This document shows positions 33,830 through 46,434 of a DNA stretch of 64,000 nt, in pieces. Location of the stretch: positions 26,700,009-26,764,008 of the forward strand of contig NC_049984.1 of NCBI RefSeq assembly GCF_000003815.2, read 5' to 3'. Position 1 is the stretch's first letter; each line of letters begins with the position of its first letter. The translations under genes were made by a program, and so were the position numbers. The stretch comes from Branchiostoma floridae. Its lineage: Eukaryota > Chordata > Leptocardii > Amphioxiformes > Branchiostomatidae. The notes under the pieces were generated by a model. The model was not told the DNA's origin and searched no databases. It was given only the letters and a program-made list of their open reading frames with translations.

Positions 33830-35210
33830 GAAAAATAACTGGTTAAGAATAAACGGTTAAGAATGAACGGCTCACCTGGTGACTAAACGCGCAAGGAGGG
33901 GGAAAACGCCTGAAAAAGTATGAATTCGTAGTAAGATTTCGATTCAAGAAAGTTCAAAATTCGCAGCATTAGTATTAAAGTTAAAAGTAGAATTTCGATG
34001 GTGTCGCAGGCAGTTGTCCCACGGATGTTTTCAAAGAAACGTAACAACGGATAGTTATTTATTGTCAAAATCAGAATATTTGAAACGAATTGTCATAAGG
34101 CTGACAGGCGACCGTACGACAACAATAGGGCAGGGAGGAATACGGGAAGACAGAAGTTTGAGAAGAAGAATTTTCATCATCGCGCTTAAGCCAACGAAAA
34201 GAAAACGTGGTTCTCTCACAACCAGTGGGTAAGGACAATGCCGGGAACGGCAAGAGGTCCGCCCAGCAACGACAAAAAAAAAAAAATAGCGTGTGGAGGA
34301 ACGTGGGGGTCGAAAGTAAATGGAACAGCCGATGAAGTTGTTTACTGGGAAGGGGCCGAAATGTGCTAGAAATGACGCCCTAGGGACGCGGTGGTATGTG
34401 CGGTAGGACAGTGGTTAGGATTTGGCTTACTCTATTTCTCTCAACTCTCACCATAAACCATGGGCAATAGGCCTCGGAATTGTTGTTGTTTTGCAACAAA
34501 GAGGAAATACAGTACAGTGGTGCCAAAATCAACGAAACTGGCACTCGATCCAATTCAAAGGCACCGATCCACCAGATAATGGCACCCCGCTGCGCTCATA
34601 AACGGCCCCCGTCAGCCCTTCCGGTCATCCTTAGAGCAGAGCTAACCCTCCTTACTGGAAAAATCACTGGGTAGGAAACGGACGTCCCAGATGTGCGTTA
34701 CCAGTTGCCATGTTTTCAACCGGACTTATGGTACAGCGGGGCTGTTTCAGCGTATAGTCAGGTATTTTGAAACTATGTGACAACTATGAGAGTTTCTACA
34801 TGCTAACAAAATCCACGCTGCACTGCAAGTACAGTTTGATCGGGGGGAACAGAACAATTTTCATTGTTTTTGTAGGGGTTTGCGAGGCCGATCCTGAAGT
34901 AAAGTCTGACTGTATACAGAAAACGGAATAATTTCTCGTGCAACACATTTTGGTAAAGAAACCGCCGATACGCGTTTTGTATGATGCGTTGTTTATTTTT
35001 GGGTGCTGTGTGTGCTGGTAACGCAGAGCCCCGGAAATCGGACAAATTTCGACAACACAAAATGCCGTATATTTTTCTTTTGAAAAAGGGTATTATGCCC
35101 GCCATGTACTTCAGATTAAATGTGAATGTTCCACCGATGATAAATCTTTTCAATAAAGCCCTCTACATGACGAAAATTCGCAGAAAATGACGATGGTTGA
35201 AAGGCCTTTC
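33830..35210. other. No gene seen
   Basis: Frames are short and without recognisable motifs. A 13-A run occurs near 34275. Confidence 0.35.
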
Positions 35211-35214
35211 CTAC

Positions 35215-35340
35215 CTATCGCTCGCTCCGCTAGCTGGTCGACTTCGGCGACCTTCTAGTGCTGGTCGCCTTCGGCGACCTTCGGGTGCCTTCGCTCGGAA
35301 CTCGCCGACGTTCGGCACCCGCTCGGGTTATCCCGAGTAC
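35215..35340. repeat. GC-rich inverted-motif cluster
   Basis: Repeated self-complementary phrases GGTCGACTTCGGCGACCTTC and GGTCGCCTTCGGCGACCTTC, then ACCCGCTCGGGTTATCCCGA. Together they can form several small hairpins. The surrounding DNA is AT-rich, so this island stands out. It is possibly part of a transposon end. Confidence 0.6.
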
Positions 35341-35433
35341 ATGTACTTCCTTTAGAGCTAGCCACACTCGTAACATCATCCAGGCAGTATAAAAGCATGG
35401 GGGATCCGACAACAATTCCTTGGCCTACCGCCT

Positions 35434-35766
35434 ATGCATAAACCAAGGCTCAAACAAGATGAGGTGTCAAGTTTACATTCCTTTTATTCGGACTTTGTAC
35501 GGCTCACAACATTGTTCAAAGATCAAGGGACAGATACAAGGCATACACTGAGATATCAATGCATCAAATACAACGCCATTCGCATGTCAAACCTAACTTA
35601 CACTATCAGGGACCCTCCCAAAATAGAGGCGAATTTGGAACACAACAGCGCTCGTCATAATATAGGAACCATCAAATCTTACCGGGAAATCAGTTGCTTG
35701 GATGCTGTAGGAAAATCTGTCCGAGGCGGACGGACCGCGAAACATTTAGGTTACTTTGAAAACTAA
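35434..35766 (+). CDS. Unrecognised 110-codon frame
   Basis: The plus-strand frame starting MHKPRLKQDEVSSLHSFYSD has no recognised domain. It sits beside the GC-rich cluster. Coding status is uncertain. Confidence 0.2.
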   Translation: MHKPRLKQDEVSSLHSFYSDFVRLTTLFKDQGTDTRHTLRYQCIKYNAIRMSNLTYTIRDPPKIEANLEHNSARHNIGTIKSYREISCLDAVGKSVRGGRTAKHLGYFEN

Positions 35767-35962
35767 GGATGAGCCAAGGTGTCGCCGTCGAGGGAACGCG
35801 GTCTGGCCGCCCGCCCGAAGCGAAGCCCGGAGCCGAAGCAGTCGGCATGACAAATTAAGGAGGCAACATGTGCCTCTTCTCATGTGTCTACAGTAACTGT
35901 ACCTCCCACAGCTGTCAGCTCTGTACAGGCCTTTTCTGGTGGGTTTGACATCTGTATGTCCT

Positions 35963-36195
35963 GACAAATGAACCATATAATTGGGGAAACATGGGTTACA
36001 CAATGGGTACACACGTTCTAAACACAGTCATGTTTTTTCTACAGTCATGAACATGGTATTTTACGCAAGGTCATTTTTTTTTTACAAATGAACCATATTA
36101 TTGGGAAAACATGAATTACACAAGGGGTACACAAGTTCTAAGCACAGTCATTTCTACAGCCATGGACAGGGCACTAGTATTTTATGCAAGGGCAT
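35963..36195. repeat. Tandem duplication of about 120 bp
   Basis: Two diverged copies beginning ACAAATGAACCATATAATTG (35963) and ACAAATGAACCATATTATTG (about 36084), each ending in TTTTACGCAAGG / TTTTATGCAAGG sequence. Confidence 0.85.
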
Positions 36196-36199
36196 TTTT

Positions 36200-37640
36200 G
36201 TAACTTTTCAGTAATTGGTGATGATTCTAGACTAGACACTAGGCTGATGAGGAGAGGGATCTATGTCCCATAGGGGGTGACCCAGACACAACAGGTCGTG
36301 TAAGTTGTTTGGAGTCAGGAGCAATGACTTGCTTGGAATACAAACAGTACTATGTACAGTTACCCAAATGTCCTATGTTGCGTACTACATGAAGGCACAT
36401 AATCATTTATCATTTGATACTATTATGGATTACTGGCTATTGCCATTGAAAAACATGTTTTTCTTAAAGGCGCAAGTCCTCACTTTGTGTGAGGGGGGGG
36501 AGGGTAGACCCCTTCTTTTCTTTGTCCAAGACAACATTGATGTCGAGGACAAATTTGGGCTTCACCTTCTCTGGCTTCCCATAGTTCACTAGTTTGTTAA
36601 GTTTGGACTTGAAAATGTTTGGACCTGAAATGACAAAACTTTTGTTGTCACCAAGACAATGAAAGCCAAAAAAAAAAGCATTGGGTTCTTTGCGCTTGAA
36701 TTGCGTGTATTATTGAACTACAGTCAAACCTGCCCAAGACGACTACCCGGGGGACCGGGCAAAAGAAAATAGGGCCGCGCGATATGAGGTCACAATAACT
36801 CCCAACAACCCCTACTTGTAAGAATATAAGGGACACTTATGGGTTTCATCTTTTTTTTTGCAGGAGGAGCACCCTTTGGGTTGTTTACTAAAACAGGAAT
36901 AATATTTTTAATGTTGCTAAACAGTTCCTAAACGGGAGTAGATCAAAGTATGTACCCTCCAAAAATCATACGTTTCTAATGCTGGGAATAGGTCCTCGGT
37001 TTGCTTTTTTGTCAAAAAAATATGCATTATATTATATTAGAATTTATAATAAATGTATAATACTTAACATCATAACATTATACTTTTTACAACCATAATG
37101 CTCTGTTTTACCTCTCTGCCGAGTTTGAACCGTTTTTTACCATCTATGGCTTACTTAGTTATGGCAGTTTTTAGACAAGGTCTTGAAGACACTGTACAGA
37201 CTCATATTTTGGTCAATATTTTCACCAAACATTGACCAATTTTCAAAATTCTTTTTGTGACATGTTTCTTGTTGTGTAAGGTGTTGGGAAATGAATATCT
37301 AACATAGATATATATATAGGTTGTGTACCTTTTGCTATCAATTGATAACATGTCAAGAAAAAAAATGGTTACACATGATAGTGAAATAGGCGTAACTTTT
37401 GTTTTCTTATGATGTACTTGTAATGTCCGCCTAGTTAAGAAAGTATTATTGTTGTTTTCTGCTAATGTTAACCGTTGCAGGTAGAATTACGCAGGTCATG
37501 AGGGTATTTTTTGAAGTAGGTTTGTCTGTAAAGCTGTTTTGGATTGATGGTACTATAGAAGACGCAAGTTCAATAACTGTTATAGCACAAGAAATTGTAT
37601 GTGGTACATTGTGAAGGTCGTTGTTATTTAGCACGCTTTG
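36200..37640. other. No gene; possible solo transposon end at about 36718
   Basis: ACTACAGTCAAACCTGCCCA at about 36717, continuing AGACGAC, resembles a Tc1/mariner-type terminal sequence starting at a TA, but no second end is seen. The remainder is AT-rich non-coding DNA. Confidence 0.3.
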
Positions 37641-37650
37641 TGAGAATACA

Positions 37651-38640
37651 CTTATTTATTTATTTATTTCATCTTGAGACTTGAGACAGATGGGTTACCC
37701 CTACAACAGTGCATACAGTAGTTGATTTCCAAGGGGGCCCATCAAACAAACATGTAAATAATAAATACAGGACAAAAACGTGATAACAATCAGTCAAACT
37801 TTGAACACCCAGGGAGAGCATACAGTACAGAAAACATAAAACCGGTGCGTCAAATCATAATCAGTGTCCATACTCATGTCGAAAACGTTCCAAGGTCGAA
37901 ATCAATATGTCAAGAGATGGGGTGGAGGTCAGAGGTCAAATTATATATCAAATCTTGTGTAAAACGAAAATTAATGAAACTGAAATTTACAAAGCATGGA
38001 TACTAAAATAATATGTAGAGATTGAGCAAACAAAAAAAATTTAAAGAACAGTAAGGCACATGAGAGACAATATTACTTGAGGTCAGATAAACATATGTTC
38101 TTCAGAGCTGTTTTAAAGCCTTTTAGTGTTGTGACATGATGTTTCTTATGTTATCTGCTAGTTTGTTGTACTGGCTAGTGCCAGTGTATGCAAATGTTTT
38201 TTGTCCACATGTGGTGGTGTAGCTTGGTGGGTGTAGTTTAGTGGTCTGCCTAGTGTTGTAAGTATGGATACGAGAGTTGTGCTGAAAAGTGGCGGATAGG
38301 TATGTTGGAGCCAAGCCTGTCAGACATTTGAAAACCATAATGCACGTGTGCTCAAATCGCTTATCAGCCAGGTATTTCCAGTTGAGAGTTTGGTGGAGGT
38401 TCACAGTGCTGATGTCCCGTTGCCTACGTTGTAGCACCGCCCTAGCCGCTCTGTTTTGTAGTATTTGTAGTTGCCGTTGTTTGGTGGCCCCACAGGTTCC
38501 CCAGACAGTATCACAATAGTCGAAAATAGGCAATATCATAGTCTTGTACAACATGTCAGCAATACTGAAAGTCAGGCAGTGTCTGAGGCGTCTGTACATT
38601 CTGAAAAGATTTAACAGTTGGAACGCTTGATACTAAATTC
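37651..38640 (-). mobile_element. LINE 3' end (CR1/Jockey-like), 5'-truncated
   Basis: The minus-strand frame 38599-38123 of about 158 codons has DMLYKTMILPIFDYCDTVWG, LQILQNRAARAVLQRR and LADKRFEHTCIMVFKCLTGL, the typical region C-terminal to a LINE reverse transcriptase. A 3' untranslated part leads to an (AAAT)n tail at 37669-37651 on the minus strand. The frame is intact, so this copy is relatively young. Palm motifs are absent because of 5' truncation. Confidence 0.85.
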
Positions 38641-38824
38641 CAGTCATGTAAAATGACATAGATTATTGACGTTATATAAGGTATGGACATAACCCGTCGT
38701 ACGTGCAAATACGTGGTGTTTACTTGGCAAAAGGTAGGAAATTTTTGTGTGCATGAAGTGTTGAGCTGCGCCTTCGTATGAAGTCGTAGGGCAGCGTACG
38801 GATTTTGGTGCACACAGACACGGC

Positions 38825-39086
38825 TTACATCTTTACTTGCCGGCCAAACTTTGTCTGCCAGTCGGCTGCTCGAATGTGGCTTCCGTACGTGCCAGTGCTG
38901 GTGACGCGTGTGCTTTGTACAGTCTGTACGTATGGATAAATACGTAGCCGGGGTGGTTTAGAGAAGACGTACGGACAAATTACACGTACGGCGGGTTGTG
39001 CGCTTAGATTTCTTACCTGTTGTAGGAGTCTGTAAAGAGCGAAGCAGAGGAGGAAAAGGATGACCAGGTCTGTGAACGTCGACATG
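38825..39086 (-). CDS. Possible small membrane-anchored protein or first exon
   Basis: From ATG 39086 the minus strand reads MSTFTDLVILFLLCFALYRL, a signal-anchor-like helix, then LQQ followed by a strong donor GTAAGAA at about 39017. If unspliced the frame runs to 38825 with a basic tail. An earlier in-frame Met lies at 39124. No partner exon found. Confidence 0.25.
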
Positions 39087-39129
39087 TTGACTTTGAGTGG
39101 GAAGTGTTTGTCTGGGTTGATCATATTAT

Positions 39130-41600
39130 TATCTTTTACAAGATCGTTGTAGAAAGCTTGATTTATGACATAAGGTCATTGGTGTGTGTGTAAAGTTGAC
39201 TGGTGGCGCCTATCATGGGGGAGACTTTTGAGAGTACATGATTAATGAGGATCACTTGGGAACACGCTCGAACATGATAAGGTACACAAGTTTCTGTAAT
39301 ATGAACACTTCTAAAGGCCCAACTTCTGCTCTATCTTGATTGATTAGATCTGCTGATCTTGTTTCTACTGTAAATGCAGTCATTGTGGCGGCACTTTTAT
39401 TTTCCCGAAACTCCCTAGGACTTTATTTGTCATGTTTGCAAGGTGGTCAATTTCTACACACAGAAGTCCGTGTAAATATTGGGCTAGATTATGTGATAGT
39501 GGGGAATATCAGTTGTCACGAATGTACAGATTGCAGCGATATACACTCAGCACAAAAAGGTTGGAATATCAACTTCGGTTGATAATTTTTCTGTTGTTTC
39601 TGTATTAATTTCAATATATTATATATCTATCTATAGAAAGCTTGCATGATTTTCCTTCCAATGGTATCAACTCATTATCATTGTTAACTCATGGAACATA
39701 CACTAGGCATGCTAACGTGAGTGGGTCACGAAAAAGAAGTGCCCAAATTTCCCCGTTCCTGTTCAAAACTATCGTCCAGTTGTTATGGCCGCGGGTGACA
39801 ATGATTCAATCAAACCTTTTTTTCATTTAACGTTTGGTATACAGAACATCCAAGTTTCTTTTTAGAATATCTGAGTAGAGTATTAAAACCTTGTATGTTT
39901 CGAATACCAAATGTGAGATGAAAAGAGGATTGATTGAAACAGTGATACACGCGCCAATATCAACAGGACGATACAGTGTTAAACAGAAGTAGGGGATTTT
40001 GGGCACTTTTTTTGTGACTCATTCATATAAGCAGGCCTTGTGCTTGTTTCATGTGTTTACAATCATGATAAGTTTGATAGCATAGAAAACAAAATCACAC
40101 CTATGATCGCGCGCGGTAAAGACGTGGTGAGATCGACAGCAGCGTTTCGTCGCCGATACCAGGTCCTCGATAAAGGAAGGTCAGTGTAGGTCAAGGTCAA
40201 GGGTAGTGTTTGTCGACTGCAGTACTTCTGAAAATGTCTAGTTGCAATGTACAACTCCAGTAAGATACGCTTTGTAATGTTGTAAAGCCTTGTTTGTATG
40301 TAGCGGTGTAAATGAATAGTAAGGTGTGTAAGTTTTGGCCACTTAGGGGTTTTGCTGGGGCGGTGAAAGTCATTCTTGTGTTAGGTTTTGAGAAGGAATT
40401 ATGGAAGCAGGGGTCGATGGATCGGAATGACTGTAGGTATGCTTACGTAGTGATGTACATAATTGTATGATTGTTATGCAAATTAGGAGGTAATTAGCAG
40501 AATGCAATAGGTATGTTTGGAAACCGTTGTATGGTGCGTGTCTGTGAACAGAAAATCTCGCGAACGCCCGGACAGATTGATCTGATACTTGGTATGTGGG
40601 TAGTTCTTGAGAAGGAGAAGAAACGTACGAGGCGTTTTTTTCGTTTAGTGGCTTTTGACGGTTTTGCAGGGGATGTTTGTACTTGGAAAATAGTGTGTGT
40701 GGTGTGGGTATTACGCAATCGTGCTATATTTAGGTGGCATTACGTCATGCCGATACCAGCGTGGGCTGCAGTCTTACCCCGTCTCCGCAGGAAGTGCCCC
40801 AAAGGTCAACAACAAAATGGTACTATATAGGGACAGTACTTTATACATAGTGGGGTGTACATGTTTCCCATAAGATTTGATAATCAGTACACCAAGAATA
40901 ATTGCAATGATGATATTGTATACAGGGGCATATATTATAAGTTTTAAAAGGGTTGTACGTGTAACAGTTACTACCGGTACAATACATTGTTGAAAAAGCA
41001 GGGTTTGTTTTTCACAGTAACTTGTAGTCATTGATGAGATTGTTTATAGGGATTGTACATTAGACATATGGGTTACACAATATAGTGGACTGCATTGTGA
41101 AACAAAGAATGTTACATCATCATTGTTGCAAGCAACAAGTCAAAAATAATTATCTGTATTGCAGGAGTTGTATATTTTTCTTAAAGGGTTGTACAAGAAA
41201 ACTATATTACTTTGTGGAAACGTCCATGCAATGTATTAAGTCGTCAATATTGACATGTTTTATCTCGATGGTCCATTATACACATTGGATGTATATAACA
41301 TACTACATTGCGGAGCTAGGTAGCAATTTGCATATTTAGTATCTATGAATATCTATAAATATATTCTTTCTCAGTTACTAATGTAATACATGTACGTTTG
41401 ACTGTCCTGTTATGAAATGCTGCGAATTAATTATTGTGCAAACTAGCCCCTGGTTTGCATTAATAGAACTTGATTATAGAAGGCATTCCCCAAGTTATCT
41501 AGAGATCAAAAACCATGACGATCCGTCAACCCTTCCCGTGTTATTACCCTCCAATGGGATGATGCAATTGCGCACGCGCTTAAGACTTGGTGTAAATTCC
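39130..41600. other. No confident gene
   Basis: A plus frame at 40513-40830 includes DLILGMWVVLEKEKKRTRRF. Its DNA (AAATCTCGCGAACGCCCGGA) has the feel of a dispersed repeat and was not assigned. Otherwise AT-rich. Confidence 0.3.
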
Positions 41601-41614
41601 GGGAATTTTACCAA

Positions 41615-42130
41615 GGCCACAGCAAGTAAATTTTATGGATGACATCCTCTGCAGACTGCAAAAATAGTGCGATAGGGCGAAGAAAAACAAGATAGGTGAA
41701 AATAACAAGATGGCTACATTTTCAAAAATAGGCACCATGAAGTTGTGACGACTGTTGTAAAAAGAATTAAAGGGACAAAACATGATATCAGAGCCAACAA
41801 GGCATTCATTCCTGTTTTTAAGACATGTACTGGTGTGGTAAAAGTGACACTAGTGTGGTCGACTGGCATCATCAACAAAGTTGGTAAGCACACTAATAGC
41901 TTCTATATATCCAATAAGTTTTATTTCTACAACTACAGTCCTGGGTACCTCGTAAGCGTCACTTGTACAAGTACAATCATTAGCCTACAATACAATATAT
42001 TTGCTCATTTTGGTACTTTATCGTCATGTTGACGGTCCCAGCAGAAGAAAAAAATTCTTTTTTTTTCTGAAATCAGGCGAAAATTAATGCGCGCGGGGAT
42101 GTCATCCATAGAATTTACTTGCTGTGGACC
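41615..42130. mobile_element. Harbinger-like MITE abutting the RecQ-like gene
   Basis: Inverted ends GGCCACAGCAAGTAAATTTT, continuing ATGGATGACATCC, at the left and GGATGTCATCCATAGAATTT, continuing ACTTGCTGTGGACC, at the right. Inside the ends it shares ATGGATGACATCC and a following GCGA-rich stretch with the 19205 element, although the outermost 20 bases differ. No clean target duplication (CAA versus AAT), so one end may be eroded. The helicase frame runs into its right end. Confidence 0.7.
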
Positions 42131-43102
42131 AATCGGACATACTAGTACACTACTACCTGTGGTTAGATCTACCGACACAAGCAATTTCTTCTCTTGGACC
42201 AAAGAGTCTCGGTACTCATAGAGTGCCTCCCTCAGTACATCTTTTTGGCGCTGGTCAACACTTCTTGTCAACCAACGTTGTTCTGTCTTAACGCCCCCTA
42301 CAGAGTCAGAAACTGGGACGGGCTCCTTGCAATCTGAGCCACTACCACATGTACACGAGCGGTGACAAACAGAGCAGCATAGATGTCCTGGACTGAAAGG
42401 CTTTGTTGTTGGTTCTCTTTCAAACCTGTGNNNNNNNNNNNNNNNNNNNNNNNNNNNNNNNNNNNNNNNNNNNNNNNNNNNNNNNNNNNNNNNNNNNNNN
42501 NNNNNNNNNNNNNNNNNNNNNNNNNNNNNNGAATAAGTATAAACCACAGCATGAGACTGCTGTCCTGTTCTACCTGCCCTCCCCAGTTGCTGTAGCAGGT
42601 CCTCCATGTTTGCTGGAGGTTCATACATTGCAATATACCTAACATCAGGAAAGTTGATACCCATGCTCAGTGCAGTTGTTGCAACGATAACACGGGCTAC
42701 TGAGCATGACTAAACAAAGGAGCTCATTACATGTTCTTTCTTCTCTTCAAGGGTTTCACTTTGATAAATTGCAACAAGACAGTGGTCAGAGCGCTTTGTG
42801 CCAACATAAGCTTGATCACCACCCTGTCTCACTAGATGTTTGTAAATAGCCCCAACAGCCGGGAAACTTTTACAGTAGATGATCACTTTGTCAAATGAAG
42901 TACCATGTGTCTTCAACCCAGAAACAACCCAATCAAGGCAGGTAAAGTCTGTTGACTTCACACGCACAGCGCTTAGTCTTATGTTTGTTCTATCCAACCT
43001 TGCCTCTACATAAGTGGTTTCCGAGCTCATTCCTAGGAGGCGGACGATATCCTTCCGTGTCTTAAGGTCTGCAGATGCAGTCAGGGCCAAGACAGGAGTC
43101 CC
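42131..43102 (-). pseudogene. RecQ-like DNA helicase, broken
   Basis: Minus strand, acceptor CATCTTTTCAATCCAG before 43102. Motif III-like PVLALTASADLKTRKDIV, then DKVIIYCKSFPAVGAIYKHL, motif V VIVATTALSMGINFPDVRYI and motif VI LLQQLGRAGRTGQ are in SF2/RecQ order. After a 100-N gap comes a Cys-rich block (CCSVCHRSCTCGSGSDC), as in the zinc-binding part. An in-frame TAG at 42712-42710 separates SSFV from SCSVARVIV. The Walker A/DEXH half would lie further 5' and is not found. RecQ-like paralogues are numerous in several invertebrates, and some Academ transposons carry a helicase, so this may be cargo. Confidence 0.75.
42431..42530. other. Assembly gap (100 Ns)
   Basis: A run of exactly 100 Ns inside the helicase exon, probably a gap of unknown size. 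Confidence 1.
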
Positions 43103-43139
43103 TGGATTGAAAAGATGACAAGAATAATATTGCATTCAG

Positions 43140-44142
43140 TATAGAATATTCCTTTCAAATTAGCACGTTAGAATAATTGGTGACTGCACTTAACAAAGTG
43201 GGCTTACATCTGTACCTGTATGGAATTTCTCAAACATTTGCTGAAAGAACTTTTAAAGAAAAGTCTAACGTTAAATGTTATATCTTACCTTTACTGCATA
43301 GAGATCGGAGCTCTGACACCCTGGCAAAACATAACAAAGACTATATTGAACTTTTTGAAAATACAGGAGGTATTAAAATGTTTCAGACAATACCGTGAAG
43401 TTGAACATTTGAACAAAGCACTGGGAGTAGAGCTAGATTTCAATTGATTTACACATTTAAACATAATTTAGCACAACCTTAACATAGCATGGGTTACAAA
43501 AAAGGAAATAGCTAATTATGGCTCAAAAATGATAGCTTTCATAATGAGTCAAAAAATTAACACATGTAGATGAAGTAGGTAATGACTATTGACATGCAAG
43601 CTCCTATATTAGCAAGCTCCAGCTAATATTCAGACACATGCATTAGCCCGAGACATTTACCACGTCATTAGTTATTCACGGGCCCACAAGAAGTACTGTA
43701 AACAAGCCAAGGTGCTATCACAAATCAAATGAAACCAAGTTTTCTCTTAGTAATCTTACACCTCATATTTTCAGTAGCCGCGTTGAACGTTAAAACAAGC
43801 AGGTTGGATCAAAGCGACATGCGACTAAGAAATTATAGAGAGCAAACTGTTGCTACACGGCATGTTTTCGTCACCAAGTACTGTTAAGAAAAAGCTGCTG
43901 TTGATTTTGGGGGCAAATTCACCTTCATTTGTTTGACAATAATTATTTGGGTTTCTGGCAACCAATTATTTTGTAAAAGTAATGGTTACTTTTCTCAACT
44001 TAAAGCTCATTTGTTGTATTTGTTAACAATTAGCCTTCATAACAAGAAAACATTTATTGATTTTCTAGCCTATCTTGTCATGTGACTTTTTCTGAACCCC
44101 CGATGGGTTGATTTTATCTCCATCGTGTATCCTATTTCGCAG
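43140..44142. other. No gene seen
   Basis: AT-rich. The upstream helicase exons expected here on the minus strand were not recognised. Confidence 0.35.
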
Positions 44143-44991
44143 GTGGCACGTACCTACCCAGACTTACCATGGGGGAGGATCCGACAAGATGTTAAAACGT
44201 GCTTAAAGCACAGAACTTATGACCAGACCACAAGGAAGGAAAGGTATTAACTTAAATTGACATGAGAAGTTGCCATTTTATTGCAAAAGCCAACATGTCA
44301 TGTGTCAATCGAATTTCTTACATCAATAATTACATACTCAACTCATCATGTTTGTAAACAAGCTGAAGCATCAACAGTGCCAACGGTTCAGCTAATAAGA
44401 CCGGATGGCACATCTCTGGCTACTGCCAAAAACCGGTCAAGGAATGGGACAAGAAGTAAATATTGAAATCTATTTATAACACCGCTTTCCAGACAATTTG
44501 CAAAAACTAATGCCAAGGTGTGAATGATAACAATATATTTCTGTTTCAGCTGCAGTCACCATCCTTTCAATGACAGAGGAAGGAAGGAAACATCCTGTCT
44601 TGACTCAGGTTAAAAAGGTAAAAGTTGTTCGATAACGTCTTTAACGGGCTCAGAAATAGATGGTACCCATTTTATACTGATATCTGTAGTGATACAGGAG
44701 GTCAACCGCCAAGGTAAACTGTGGGATTTTAGGTGACATTATGACCTTAGTAAACAACATTTCCTAAACACATTTACCGTTTCTGTAGCGTTTCCTCGGT
44801 AACCATTATTACTCTCAACTCACTTCACGCTAATGCAAGTACATGTAAAGATAATAAATAACACTTGCTACAACAGTTGCAACATTTAACAGTGTCTCCT
44901 TTATTTTCATCTACCACAGGACATCGTCATCGATATGAGCATATACACCATCCAGCTGACGCCGACAGCCGAGCCGAGCACATCAAAATGA
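44143..44991 (+). CDS. Candidate small multi-exon gene, unrecognised
   Basis: Plus-strand exons: 44143-44243 after CTATTTCGCAG, reading ARTYPDLPWGRIRQDVKTCL; 44362-44454 (EASTVPTVQLIRPDGTSLAT, donor GTAAAT); 44552-44610 (AVTILSMTEEGRKHPVLTQ, donor GTTAAA); and a last exon from about 44921 (DIVIDMSIYTIQLTPTAEPS, then TGA). The phases of the last three agree. The first exon does not join the second in phase, so an exon may be missing. It is divergently placed from the helicase remnant. No domain recognised. Confidence 0.35.
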
Positions 44992-45069
44992 TTCCTGTTG
45001 GTCGTCAATTTTTTGGTAATTTCCTTCGCGACTCCTCAGGTGTTTTGAGGTAGCCTTTGCCCTGTGAAA

Positions 45070-46430
45070 AGGAAGATTAGTATCGTATGTTCAATTTAGT
45101 ACATTTAATTAATTTGAAACAATTCCTAGAACTATACAGTAATTGTGAAGCCTAACAATAGAACATATACATAACTATGCCAAAGTTGAAAACATGTTGC
45201 GTACCCTTTTTGCAGCGTCATTTTGCGAAGTATATTAAATATTCACCCCGAAGTACAGGTACCGACGCCGAAGTATAGCTAACTTTATAAGGAATCTTGG
45301 ATATGCGATCTTTCACAGTGAATTAATAAGTCATTTTGAAATTTGCATACTTTCACATACTAAATAAAGGTCAAAATCCGAAAGCACGTTACGGATTCAG
45401 AACAAAAGATTCTATCAGTAATGAGACAAAGCGTTTAATTTTCCGACAGCACGTTACGTAGCTCAGAACAAAGATTCTATGAAACAATTTGGAAAAGCAT
45501 ACCAAATATATGAAGCGGAAAATGTTGATCTCTCAACTTTTGTAATCTGTTCTGTGTCTGTCTGTCCCCAAGTAAGCTCGAGCAAATATTGCCCGGTTGA
45601 ACGACGATAGACCGGACGCCAGGCTACGTCTGCTCCAAACACTGGACGGTCAATTATTTTAACTGTAAAGTTCTAGAATGCCGCCTTTGGGTTGATCTAA
45701 AGTGTAACGATTAACGGTAACCATAACGTCGGCCATGGCCACAGCCGACCTGTAGTTAACTGCCGACTGACATAACTGAAAATAAGATTAACATGCCCAT
45801 ATTTCATTAACAAACTTTCTTGGCTAGCTCTGGATGTTTGAAACTATAATATAACTTTTAAATTTCAATTTACAGTTAAAACAACAACGGAAAGATAGAA
45901 AATCCTTACTGTTTTCAACTTATATTATCTTATATCTTATGTGAACGCAACAGTCCTGAATCAAAGTCTGCTGTAGTATTCGATCTGACGTTTTGGAATG
46001 AATGAATGAATAAATAAATTAATACAACTTTTCTTTTCGTGTCTTGTGCATTCAGTTTACAAGACACCAAAAGAAAATTTTTACACGATACAAAGTACAG
46101 AAGCTAATAAAAGCCTTAACAATCATCGAACAAAGACATAAAATCAGATATCTACAAATAAACATAATTTCTAAACCGTTCTTTTACATGACAAAAAAGA
46201 ATGGATATATGTCAATAATTCAGAAATAACAGCAGTTGATACAGTATATGTACTTCTCTACCCATAGATTTCTCTCCATATACAAATACAAGGAGACTGC
46301 GAAAATGTACAACGATGATAGAAATAAACGTATAAAAGGTAAAATTCGTGTTATATATGGTGAAGAAAGTTTTTACACTTCACATGTAAACCATTAATAA
46401 TGTAGAGATGCGAAAGCTGTATTAGAATAC
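45070..46430. other. No gene; small direct repeat
   Basis: Two copies of a phrase near 45379 (CCGAAAGCACGTTACG...AAAGATTCTAT) and 45442 (CCGACAGCACGTTACG...AAAGATTCTAT). The remainder is AT-rich non-coding. Confidence 0.5.
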
Positions 46431-46434
46431 CTTA

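Noticed and set aside
36717..36790. Complete Tc1/mariner element
   Set aside because: Only one end-like sequence is seen, with no second inverted end or transposase within the next few kilobases.
42710..42712. Stop-codon recoding (TAG read as an amino acid)
   Set aside because: Stops of all three kinds occur with frameshifts in many dead elements here. Ordinary decay explains them better.
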